NCBI GenBank assembly: GCA_024195585.1
Contig: SWBL01000084.1
Span: 1-64,000, forward strand
Length of the DNA stretch: 64,000 nucleotides
Direction: 5' to 3'
Origin: Aureobasidium sp. EXF-3400
Lineage: Eukaryota; Ascomycota; Dothideomycetes; Dothideales; Saccotheciaceae
Shown: positions 55,456-64,000 of the stretch, one piece after another
How the letters are laid out: each line of letters opens with the position of its first letter
How positions within the stretch are numbered: position 1 is the first letter of the stretch
Translations under genes and position numbers: made by a program
The notes under the pieces: model-generated
Told to the model about the DNA's origin: nothing
Databases searched by the model: none
The model's input: only the letters and a program-made list of their open reading frames with translations

Positions 55456-56760
55456 ACCAACAAAGTCCGAACTTGCTATTGTTTATCCGGAGGAGAAGTC
55501 CGTAATTCGGCTGAGATGGTTGTGTGGGCCATTCTGATGGCTGGGGAGGCATGGTAATGATTTTCTTATTTGTTCTAACCTTCTTGTTTCTCTGCCTTGT
55601 CCCTCATCTGCTCCAGACTACCCTTCTTGTATGTGTGTTCGTTGTCCACTACAGCAGTTCTGATCTTGGCAGTTTCATCAAGTTACACCAGCAAAGATTT
55701 TTCCTTTTTTTGTTTTCGTCCTCGCAGAAGATTAGATATCAACGTATTTGTTCATTCACACCATATCCCTGAACTATCTCCCCGACATGCATACGAGAGC
55801 TGTACCAGATGTTGCTCATACGGCCGCAAATTTTCAAAACAGAACCGGAACCATGGATGTCCGCGCATACCTTGCTGCAGGCACTTGCATAATTGATCAA
55901 ATAATCACAAGAGGTTGGGTAAACAGCGATCAAGGATCCGCCCCCCTGTCAATCGCCTGGGAACGTTGGTTCCGGTCGGCGCGCGGAAAGCAAGTCTTGA
56001 CGACATATTTTCCTGGGGTATCTGGGTGGCTATATCAACAAAGGTAATAGATCGTCAACGTCACCTCTCTTTTGTTCCGGTGGTTGGATTGAGGAGAGCC
56101 GGTGCATGCATGATATTTCTGAATTTCAAATAAACTTTTTTGCAATGGCATTGGTTGGTTTGCGAATATTTCGTATCGGGATCTGGATTTGCTATGCGAA
56201 GAAGATACGAAATGGTTTCAAAAGTCAGATCGGTAACTTGGCTTGATTTTGTTTGGTTCGACGGAAATTGACATGATATTGGAACGATCTTGGATATATT
56301 GCGATGCTGTCCATGAAAGTGGTTGTTGGTCTGGTCTAGCCATGTGGACATTTTGGGTTTCAAGCTTGGGATCGGCATCTTCATGCCGCCCGAAAATGGT
56401 TCATGGTTCATGCAGCAGGGCAGCGCTGAGCAAGATGGCCAGGCTCCAGCCTCGAGGTTATCTTGGCCCTTCGAGGGAGGTATCGAGAACAACAGACGCA
56501 ACTAAGTCTCTACAACAACGACTTTTTTCAGCTCGAGTTGTCTTCCGCCACGCGAGAGATATGCAAGCATGACAAGGAACCCTGAAACAAAAGCGACATG
56601 CAGGGAGATTGTGCAATGCTCGCTTGCAAAAGCGTTGTATCACGAAGGAGACGGCACAGCCCTAGACGGGCACAAAGCAGGTAGACAAGGCAACAAGGAT
56701 TTGTAGACATTTGGTGGGATTACATGTAGTGTCAGCATTGGCATGCAGATAGAAATTCCC
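55456..56760. other. intergenic, convergent gene ends
   Basis: 1.3 kb between P450-B and the SnoaL-like gene. No coding exon, RNA gene or repeat recognised. Confidence 0.45.
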
Positions 56761-57318
56761 TCATCTCAGGCGAAGCAAGTCCTTTCTTCCAGTGAAGAAG
56801 AGCACGGCGGCGCCGGCCAAGGCGACCGGTACAGTGGTAGACACAACCCAGCCGAGGGTAGAGAGCAAGCCTCCACCATGTGAGTCGAAGTTCTTTGGCT
56901 TGACTTTGTTGCGCATCTCCATGGCTTTCGCGCTGTCGACAAACTCTCTGATCTGGATGATCTTGGAGCCGTCTGGTGTGAAGCGCAGCAGCATTACGCA
57001 CTCGTTCTTCCAAGGACCCATGCCAGCCTTGTTCAACTGACCGTCCATCAAGGCGTGGATGACTACGGCATTGTTGTCTTCGTCTTCGTAGATGTTTTCT
57101 GGGACCATGGCGAAGGTGGTGAAGATGGAGCAGATGCCTTGGGCGTGGCCTCTGAACTCTTCCTTGGAGCGAGGAGGCATACCCAGCGAGGCGGGCAGGG
57201 CCTGGTGTGTGCAGTTCTCATCGAGATGGCTGAGAATGGCGTCTGGTGAGAGCGCGCCGTAGGCGTCGAGGAGCGAGTAGGCAGTGTTGAGCCGCGTTGA
57301 TCTGTTTTCCGAGGCCAT
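56761..57318 (-). CDS. SnoaL/NTF2-like protein with C-terminal membrane anchor
   Basis: Single exon, 185 residues from ATG 57318. Residues 1-135 form an alpha+beta cone as in SnoaL/ketosteroid-isomerase-like proteins: SLLDAYGALSPDAILSHLDE, CTHQALPASLGMPPRSKEEF, then strands ending MLLRFTPDGSKIIQIREFVD. A hydrophobic segment at about 156-177 (LGWVVSTTVPVALAGAAVLF) with a short basic tail GRKDLLRLR follows, the layout of a tail-anchored protein with the domain facing the cytosol. Similar fungal proteins are often found near biosynthetic genes, but no activity is known. Divergent from the NmrA-like gene with 553 bp between starts. Confidence 0.8.
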   Translation of the reverse strand: MASENRSTRLNTAYSLLDAYGALSPDAILSHLDENCTHQALPASLGMPPRSKEEFRGHAQGICSIFTTFAMVPENIYEDEDNNAVVIHALMDGQLNKAGMGPWKNECVMLLRFTPDGSKIIQIREFVDSAKAMEMRNKVKPKNFDSHGGGLLSTLGWVVSTTVPVALAGAAVLFFTGRKDLLRLR

Positions 57319-57871
57319 TGTGTGTGGGGGATGACTTGGGATATCCTTCAAAGGTTCTCGTGCAAATATGTATGGCGACAAATGTCTTGACAGGAAAGGT
57401 TGACAATGTGGTGAAGAAGGCAGCACAGCATGGAATCTACAAGGTCAGTCAGGTCAGTATCGCCGAGGTCAAGCATGTCTATGATCAGCGTTTAATTCTC
57501 CGAAGCGCTGCATTTCGCACTATCACGGCCATGTAGCACACAGGTCTAGCACAGATAGTCAAGGAGCTTCTCTGCAAGGAGAGCGATGGGGATCCGAGGA
57601 TCGTCACGCAAGCTTCGCGACAAAATCAAGCGCCGAAGCGTCGGACAACCACAACAAGACGCGCCCGCCCGGAATCTGCAATCGACCCTTCAACCCTCCA
57701 ACCATGTCCGTTCAATAGATGACGGGCTTGCTGGACTCGAAGTCGAGCTTGGAGCAAGCATGTGATCAGGGTATTGCAGCCATGTCCTTCGCCGGGCCTG
57801 CTGTTTCTGCCTCTGCCCTGTTCTCTGCATCTTTTGCTCCCTGATTATACTCTTTATCACAGAACTCCACC
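57319..57871. other. shared promoter region of SnoaL-like and NmrA-like genes
   Basis: 553 bp between divergent start codons. No coding exon recognised. Confidence 0.5.
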
Positions 57872-58792
57872 ATGTCTCGTGTCCTTCTCATCACCGGTGC
57901 CACCGGTAAGCAGGGCGGTTCAGTCATTGATGCTCTGCTTGAGCTCCCCAATGCTTCCGACTTCACTATTCTGGCAGTCACCAGAGACTCAAACAGCGGC
58001 AGTGCGAAGAAGCTCGCCGCAAGAGCCTCAAACATCAAGCTCGTCGAGGGAAACCTCGATGATGTTCCTGCCCTGTTCGAAGCTGCCACAAAAGTCGCCC
58101 AGCAACCAATCTGGGGCGTTTACTCGGTCCAAATCTCAATGGGCAAGGGTGTCACCTTCGAGGGCGAAGTCAAGCAGGGTACAGACCTCATTGACGAAAG
58201 TGTCAAGAACAATGTCCACCACTTTGTCTACAGCAGTGTAGAGCGTGGCGGTGACGAGAAGAGCTGGGACAACGCAACTCCTATTCCTCACTTCCAAACC
58301 AAACAACTCATCGAGATCCACCTGCGCGACAAGGCTCAAAGTATGGGCTGGACCATCTTGAGACCTGTCGCTTTCATGGACAACCTTCAGCCGGGCTTCC
58401 CTACCAAGGTCTTCCTGACCGCCCTGCACAACCACCTTGGCGATACCAAGCCTCTACAATGGGTCGCTACCGCAGACATCGGCTTCTTCGCCGCACAGGC
58501 CTTCACCCACCCCGAGGAATGGAACCACAAAGCCCGCGGCCTGGCTGGTGACGAGCTTACTTTCCCTCAAATCTCAAAGGCTTTCGAAAACGCAACCGGC
58601 ACCCCTGCAGGAACTACATTCTGGGGTCTTGGTTCTGTCCTGACTTACATGGTCACCGAGCTTGGCCATATGATTGGCTGGTTTGCCTCTGATGGATACA
58701 AGGCCGACATTGCCAACTTGCGCTCCATCAACCCACAGATGATGAACATGGAGACATGGTTGAAGAAGAAGAGCGCCTTCACGACCAAATAG
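57872..58792 (+). CDS. NmrA-like NAD(P)-binding protein
   Basis: Single exon, 306 residues. Starts with the atypical-SDR Rossmann loop MSRVLLITGATGKQGGSVID (GxxGxxG), then VEGNLDDVPALFEAA and FVYSSVERGG, and WTILRPVAFMDNL. The catalytic Tyr-x-x-x-Lys of true SDR enzymes is not evident: the corresponding region reads IPHFQTKQLIE. In Aspergillus NmrA binds NAD(P) and the GATA factor AreA; most family members are redox sensors or unassigned reductases. There is no link in the sequence between this protein and nitrogen control beyond the family name. Confidence 0.9.
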   Translation: MSRVLLITGATGKQGGSVIDALLELPNASDFTILAVTRDSNSGSAKKLAARASNIKLVEGNLDDVPALFEAATKVAQQPIWGVYSVQISMGKGVTFEGEVKQGTDLIDESVKNNVHHFVYSSVERGGDEKSWDNATPIPHFQTKQLIEIHLRDKAQSMGWTILRPVAFMDNLQPGFPTKVFLTALHNHLGDTKPLQWVATADIGFFAAQAFTHPEEWNHKARGLAGDELTFPQISKAFENATGTPAGTTFWGLGSVLTYMVTELGHMIGWFASDGYKADIANLRSINPQMMNMETWLKKKSAFTTK

Positions 58793-59741
58793 ATTGTTCA
58801 CGACGCTCGGCATCATCTGACCATCTCTTAGTGTATCCACCATCCATTCTTAGTACGAGGCGACTTGTTTGTTTTCGGTCTGGTCGAGGTTCTCTGGCGT
58901 TGTTTTGGGGCGGTTCATGGCAACGGGCGCGGAAACAAGCAGGCAAAAATACCAATATGGCATTCTTCAACCACTCCCAATTTCCTGTTCCCGTCCTGTC
59001 CTTTGCTGTGGAATGCCCACTTGCGTGGTCTAGTTCTTTCGAACGGCACGCTATAGAGCGCTAATGAAGCGCTACTGGTATGCTTAAAACCAAGGCTTGA
59101 ATCTCCGCTCACTCCGCACAGTGCACGTCCTCCTCAACGACCCTCGATTGTAATGTCTTCGTTTTGATTGGTTCATACCCTCAAAACATTGTTGTTTGAC
59201 TTCATGACCGTTTATAGAAATTTCCCGTAACGTGCGCCGCTGTACCCGATACGGTCACGATCTTCAAGATCGACGTTGGGTCACGCAGGGGCACTTGTCA
59301 AGTCTTCGAGTTTATTTCCATCTCTAACACGACACAGCCTCACAACAACACAGCTCCTCAACGACCTGAGGTATGCGAAAGGATAGAAAAATGGACGGCA
59401 TTGTATGAGAAAGGTAAGGAGCATCATCAAGAGCTGTTCCGATTGATCAATATAGCCACACGTTGGAGGAACGAACGGCTTCAGTGGATAATGAATGAGG
59501 AAGGTTGCTCTCCCGCGTGTCATTCCTGTTCCTTATTCATGCGCCATTGACGTTGCTGTGTCTTATTTCCCCGACCTAGCGGATGAGCTAGATTTGGAAT
59601 GACCACAGAGAACAGGAGGAACGAGTTACGAGGAATGCAGAACCACATAAGCTCGAAACAACCCACCATTATTCCTTTCTTCTCGTTCATCCCACGTTCT
59701 TTTCATTCTACGACAACACACAAATCCATCACTCTCTCACT
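58793..59741. other. intergenic, promoter of the GPI-anchored protein gene
   Basis: No coding exon recognised. The 50 bases before ATG 59742 are C/A-rich with CAACACACAAA, typical of highly expressed fungal genes. Confidence 0.45.
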
Positions 59742-60656
59742 ATGCGTCCCTCCACTTTCGTTGCCGGCCTTGCTGCCGTTGCTGCTCCTGCTTTGGCCCA
59801 GAACGCATCCATCTGCGACAAGTACACCACTGCTCTGCTCAAGGAGAACACTGGTGCCAACCAATTGACCCTGTTGACCCTCCTCGTCAACACTGTTGTC
59901 ATTGGTAACTACACCCAGCCCAACATGAACGCTGTCCCTGGTATCCTTGCCAAGGGTATGTACAACGGCACTGAGGTCAACCTCCTCCCCTACTTCAACG
60001 GTGGCCTTGCCTCGTCCAACCGTGGTGGTAGCTCTGGTGTCTCCATCAACTTCCTTGACGATGGTGGTGCCACTCCTCTCATGATGAACAAGCCCGCCAA
60101 CGGCACCTCATCCAACCAGTACATGCTCTTGACCCACTTGTACCAGTACTTTGGTGCTCTCCTCGGCTGCTCTGCCACTGGCTTCCCTAGCTATGCTGGC
60201 TTCGGCTCCCAGGCCTCTGTCCACAGATTCATGGACCTCTCTGCTGCAGAGGTCGGCTACTTCATTGAGCAAGTTGCCCTCGCCGCCTCCTCGTTCGGCG
60301 TCAGCCAAGACGACATTGCTACTGTCGGCAAGGCCCTCAACTCCATCTTCAACGTCCGCTGCGCTCCCCCCACCATTGTCATCCCTGCCCAGGGTGCTCA
60401 GCTCCAGAGCATCTGCCAGGACGAGACCTGCCTTCTTGCCCCTGAGGCTACCTGCGCCGCCTACCCTGCCACCATGAAGCCCGCCAAGAGCAACTCCACC
60501 ATGATGTCCAACGGCACCATGTCTGGCTCTGGCTCTGCCTCCAAGTCTGGCTCCATGAGCGCCACCTCTACTCACCCCTCTTCCTACACTGGTGCCGCCG
60601 CCAAGGTTGGTGCTGGTGCTGCCGGTGTCTTGGCTCTCGCCGCCCTCGCTCTGTAA
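59742..60656 (+). CDS. secreted GPI-anchored protein of unknown function
   Basis: Single exon, 304 residues. Signal peptide at 1-19 (MRPSTFVAGLAAVAAPALA|Q). The ectodomain has SICDKYTTALLKENTGANQL, LLPYFNGGLASSNRGGSSGV, VHRFMDLSAAEVGYFIEQVA and several Cys residues, a pattern shared by many filamentous ascomycetes without a known role. Residues 250-285 are Ser/Thr-rich and probably O-glycosylated, and the C-terminus is a hydrophobic GPI-anchor signal (about GAGAAGVLALAALAL). Many Asn-x-Ser/Thr sites. Strong C-ending codon bias suggests high expression. Placement: plasma membrane or cell wall. Confidence 0.85.
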   Translation: MRPSTFVAGLAAVAAPALAQNASICDKYTTALLKENTGANQLTLLTLLVNTVVIGNYTQPNMNAVPGILAKGMYNGTEVNLLPYFNGGLASSNRGGSSGVSINFLDDGGATPLMMNKPANGTSSNQYMLLTHLYQYFGALLGCSATGFPSYAGFGSQASVHRFMDLSAAEVGYFIEQVALAASSFGVSQDDIATVGKALNSIFNVRCAPPTIVIPAQGAQLQSICQDETCLLAPEATCAAYPATMKPAKSNSTMMSNGTMSGSGSASKSGSMSATSTHPSSYTGAAAKVGAGAAGVLALAALAL

Positions 60657-61388
60657 GCGGGTTTTGTGAAAAGGAAGAAGATTGTGTATGATGTGTCGAT
60701 GAAGCTTTTACCATTTTTCGTATCTCTTGAGTTTTGTCGCTTCTTCATTTCTTGCAATATACCACGGAAAGGTCAATGTACTGTTAGTACTTTAATCATT
60801 AATCCATCACTTGAACATTTACTCCAGTTTTTTCGAGTTCCAGACTTGAGTGATTTTGGTGATTGCAACAAATGGAAGCAGCTTCCTCCACTTCCCGAAT
60901 TGTTTGGAACGGCAGGCGTTGCGAATGACAGGCAGACGCGTCGGCTAACCTCGCCAAGGCGTCGCTCACAGACTCATTCGCGACTTCCAAATGACTGTTT
61001 CCTACCTTCACCTCGACACAAACGACAACCTTCACACCTCATCAACCAGATTCATCATCAACGAGAAATTTGGCTATTGTCAGATCGAAGGTGTGCAACT
61101 CAACCTTGCCGCACTTTCTTCTGGCTCATCCCTTCACTGCCCGCATCCCACCTGTATCCGACCATCGACTAAACACTTTTATCAAGTCGGTAATTGTTTG
61201 GGCACTCGAACGCGTGTAACTCAACTGCATCACGCCTTCCTCTGCTTCAACCTCGTCACACTCCAGTCTTAACCATCAAACAGATATTGGCGTTGAGATA
61301 AATACCCAGATCAGCACATTGACACGTGCAAATCAACTTCTTCACGTATCCCATAATATCGACATCTTGACCACAAAGATCCTTCAAC
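60657..61388. other. intergenic
   Basis: Between the GPI-protein and F-box genes, same strand. Frames at 60666-61272 show no family pattern. Confidence 0.45.
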
Positions 61389-62978
61389 ATGGCTCTTTCT
61401 TCTCAGCGTCAAGGCGCTACTGGTTTTGACACACTACCACCTGAATTACAGCAAGGAATCTTCGGCTACCTTGATGGAGACGATGCCTCGCTCTTCGCTG
61501 CCATTCAAGTGAGCAAAGCCTTCCACAACTTCTGCATCGGCATGCTATGGCGCAAGTCCACAAGAAAGAGGCTGGCCAAGATTCTGGGATCAGATCGACG
61601 TCAAAACTACGCCAACCTAGTTTACGACTTGGATCTCAATCATGGCCCTTCTTCTGGCTTGCTCGATGGCATCGAATTTCCCTCGCTCAATAGTTTGACC
61701 TTCCGCGGCGGCCCGCTAAGTAAGACGCAACTCCACCACTGTCTGCACATGAGACTGCAGACACTTAGGTTACGAGACGTCTGGGATGGTCCTGACGCAG
61801 CTCTACTGGAGTTGGTCAGGAACCATTGCACACAGCTTGAAGAACTCGAAGTGTCGACTACGTTTCTAACTTGCAAAATAGCTCGTAGTCAGTTTGCTGC
61901 TTTTGTGCATAGCTTTCCGAAACTACGCTGTCTTCGATTGCATTCTCTGGAAAAGGATATCTTGGACGAGACATTCGCATGGACAGGTGCTCCACCCGCT
62001 CAACTGGAAGAGCTATTATTGACCGGATATGTTGACTATCCGTTCCTTACTGTAGGACGCTCCATGATTCGCAACAAATTCCTCGAGCACTGCACTGGCT
62101 TGCGCAAGCTTCATCTAGATGGTGGCGAAGGACTGTCTGCGGAAACCCTTACTCAGCTGTCTTGTCGAAATTCACTGGAAGTCCTTTACATAGATGGGTG
62201 GCTCAGCGACTATGTCGGTGGCCAGCTTCAAGCACAACTGCTCTTCGCATCCTCCAGACCACACCCATTCCCAAGCATTCGAACCCTTTCCATACAAGGA
62301 TTATCGTCGACTGTTATAACACTTCTTTCCGGCGCGCCAAGTACTCTACTCGATCTGGGACTCCAAGTTGACGACGACATCCACAGCATTTGCCCAACCA
62401 TTAGCAGTCTTCCAAACCTTGTCCGCCTGAGCATTTCTTTCGATTTCCAGAGAGAACTCTTGCGCGAAGATCTGGACTTGATCTCGAATTTGTCCAAGCT
62501 CGAGAAATGTCACATCGAGAGACGCGAGCCCGAACATTTGGTCGACAGGTCACATATAGTGTTCTTGGACGTTCCCTGGCTTACAGACGAATACTTCGAA
62601 AGCTGGATTGCAAAATTTCCACAGATGCGCGATTTATGCCTGGCACTAAATAAATTTACACCCATCACACTTACCCAATCTTGTCTGCAATCTCTCATCA
62701 AAAGTTGTCCACTATTGAAAAAGTGTCAACTGCTCTGGGAACATGACCTAGACACCTGGAGGAGCCTTGGGACGTTATGCTTTGACAAGCTCGAAATCCT
62801 ACACCTTGGACGAGTCAAGGACCATGATCCTGACAGAAGCCAAGTAGTGATCAACGATATTGCCTTGAGAGATGTGAAGATGATCCGGACACTTGCTCCC
62901 AAACTCAAAGTGTTAAGCATCAAGTCTGGACGCCTGCATGAGAGGAGTTTGACGGTTGCCTTCAGAGCAGGCACTTGA
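61389..62978 (+). CDS. F-box protein with leucine-rich-repeat-like region
   Basis: Single exon, 529 residues. F-box at about 14-55: FDTLPPELQQGIFGYLDGDD, then a short helix and MLWRKSTRK. From about 95 to the end there are irregular repeats of the LRR type (LRLRDVW, LEELEVS, LRCLRLHSL, LRKLHLDGG, LEVLYIDGW, LEILHLGRV). F-box proteins link targets to the SCF ubiquitin ligase through Skp1; the LRR part would choose the target. Fungal genomes contain many such fast-evolving genes and no orthologue can be named. Confidence 0.82.
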   Translation: MALSSQRQGATGFDTLPPELQQGIFGYLDGDDASLFAAIQVSKAFHNFCIGMLWRKSTRKRLAKILGSDRRQNYANLVYDLDLNHGPSSGLLDGIEFPSLNSLTFRGGPLSKTQLHHCLHMRLQTLRLRDVWDGPDAALLELVRNHCTQLEELEVSTTFLTCKIARSQFAAFVHSFPKLRCLRLHSLEKDILDETFAWTGAPPAQLEELLLTGYVDYPFLTVGRSMIRNKFLEHCTGLRKLHLDGGEGLSAETLTQLSCRNSLEVLYIDGWLSDYVGGQLQAQLLFASSRPHPFPSIRTLSIQGLSSTVITLLSGAPSTLLDLGLQVDDDIHSICPTISSLPNLVRLSISFDFQRELLREDLDLISNLSKLEKCHIERREPEHLVDRSHIVFLDVPWLTDEYFESWIAKFPQMRDLCLALNKFTPITLTQSCLQSLIKSCPLLKKCQLLWEHDLDTWRSLGTLCFDKLEILHLGRVKDHDPDRSQVVINDIALRDVKMIRTLAPKLKVLSIKSGRLHERSLTVAFRAGT

Positions 62979-63936
62979 CTGTTTTTGCACCCTTTACCCT
63001 TAGCAGCTATACTCCTGTCTCTCATGACTTCTCGCCACTATTCGCAGTCCCGCTATTTTGCCATCGTTCGGTTGTTCAGAAGCAAGAGATCTTCTCTATC
63101 TTTGCTGTTACCGCCCACCTTCGCAATGCTCATCTTTGCTCTAGTGTAGATCAGTACCAGTCAAGTAGTCATGAATCACAACTCGCTATTAATGACTCCT
63201 CACCTCATGATGATGTACTTTAACAACTTGATCATTTTTCTGTATATTCTGTTGATTGAGAGCGAGGAAGGCGGAACTTCTCTAACACGCTTCTAACTGT
63301 TATGTTTCTCTGTTTGATCCCTTCTCTCAGATGCATCCGCACTAATGAGCGATGTGGTTCCTTCCGTCCTCTTGAACCTCTCATTTAAGCTCTGAGTAAG
63401 CAAAGTGTTTCCTCGAAATGTCGAACGGTTATTGTTTACAAGCTCTTCAATTTGTTCTGGTGCCCCGTGGTATGAGCATACACTGGTAATAGGTGTACTG
63501 CATGCTCCTCGCAACAATGTCGGTGGAGTTGGAGTTTACTCTTCGTTCTTCTTGACCAAAAGTTGTCCTCTTTCTGTGATGACAGTTCGACAAGCTTGTT
63601 ACTCGGTTACATATTCGTCCAGAAGGGAAAAAAAATGTCAGCCTATTTGAAGGTGAGATAGAGAGGAAAGGAACGATAAAAGAGAGTAGACGCGAGGATC
63701 ATGGTAGGAAAGGACAAGACAAAGTCAGTCAGAAGCAGTGAACAGCACATAAAAACTCGAAAGCAACCAGTCTTTATAGCAAACCAGTCATCAGACCAAA
63801 ATCCTCACTACCCAAACATCTAGTCAAACACCATGTTGATCAAACTACAAAAAGGGAAAAAAAGGCAAGCAAAAAGGCAAAGAAAAACACCTTCTTCCAT
63901 GTGCGTGAGTGTTTCACAGCCCGCGAAGCAAGGGAA
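62979..63936. other. intergenic
   Basis: Between the F-box gene and the tRNA edge. A-rich near 63620 and 63840-63890. No coding exon recognised; the T run on the minus strand near 63880 could end tRNA transcription. Confidence 0.45.
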
Positions 63937-64000
63937 CACCGTGAGCAGGAATTGAACCTGCGACCTTCCTCGGATTTTCTTGGCCCGTTACGTCCCACGT
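63937..64000 (-). tRNA. tRNA gene, 3' part (isotype not determinable)
   Basis: On the minus strand the T-arm GCAGG-TTCAATT-CCTGC is perfect (B box GGTTCAATTCC), followed by a 7-nt acceptor strand TCACGGT and discriminator G at 63937. The region before it (AAAATCCGAGGAAGGTC) does not fit a simple 5-nt variable loop, suggesting a long variable arm (Leu/Ser class) or an intron. The 5' half and anticodon lie at or beyond the window end. Confidence 0.65.

Noticed and set aside
60108..60575. 155-codon minus-strand frame opposite the GPI-protein gene
   Set aside because: Gly/Ala/His-rich shadow caused by C-ending codons on the other strand.

Overview
This window is nuclear DNA from a filamentous ascomycete (Pezizomycotina). 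Evidence: short introns (about 45-125 nt, mostly 50-65) with GT-AG ends and CTNAC-like branch sites, a stand-alone 5S rRNA gene instead of an rDNA-embedded one, and fungal families such as RTA1-like proteins, HAK-type K+ transporters, Zn2Cys6 remnants, NmrA-like proteins and GPI-anchored proteins of unknown function. The class is probably Dothideomycetes, but I cannot fix genus or species. No plasmid, virus, CRISPR array or intact transposon was seen. Most genes needed splicing by eye; where the coding exons sum to a multiple of three and the join restores a family motif I treat the model as good.

Layout. 0-6.2 kb: 3' part of a 5S rRNA gene, a broken Zn2Cys6 fragment, a small Tubby/LURP-like protein, an RTA1-family membrane protein and a 601-residue disordered conserved fungal protein. 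7-20 kb: RGS-domain protein, six-exon DUF647/RUS protein, argininosuccinate lyase (ARG4) divergent from VFA1, and a four-exon C2H2 zinc-finger protein. 20-31 kb: YVH1 phosphatase (with a GC-AG intron), GNA1, a Mep2-type ammonium transporter, kinetochore NUF2, a pyridoxamine-phosphate-oxidase-like protein and a secreted IgE-binding/PhiA-like protein. 31-46 kb: a 736-residue conserved protein of unknown role, RPL9 (uL6), a membrane-anchored CPYS glutaredoxin, a seven-exon HAK potassium transporter (with a 20-nt exon), a coiled-coil protein with 26-residue repeats, and an Avt3/4-like vacuolar amino-acid transporter. 46-56 kb: P450, amidase, FAD monooxygenase and a second P450. 56-64 kb: a tail-anchored SnoaL-like protein divergent from an NmrA-like protein, a GPI-anchored protein, an F-box protein, and part of a tRNA gene on the minus strand at the edge.

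Most of the window is housekeeping (arginine synthesis, UDP-GlcNAc supply, ribosome, kinetochore, ammonium, potassium and amino-acid transport). The one stretch that looks like a functional neighbourhood is 46.6-55.5 kb: four oxidising/hydrolysing enzymes side by side without a PKS, NRPS or terpene synthase, which reads best as a degradation or detoxification cluster. I found no convincing wholly new molecular system. The best leads are that cluster, its second P450 with an unusual I-helix, the tail-anchored SnoaL protein, and the conserved proteins of unknown function.
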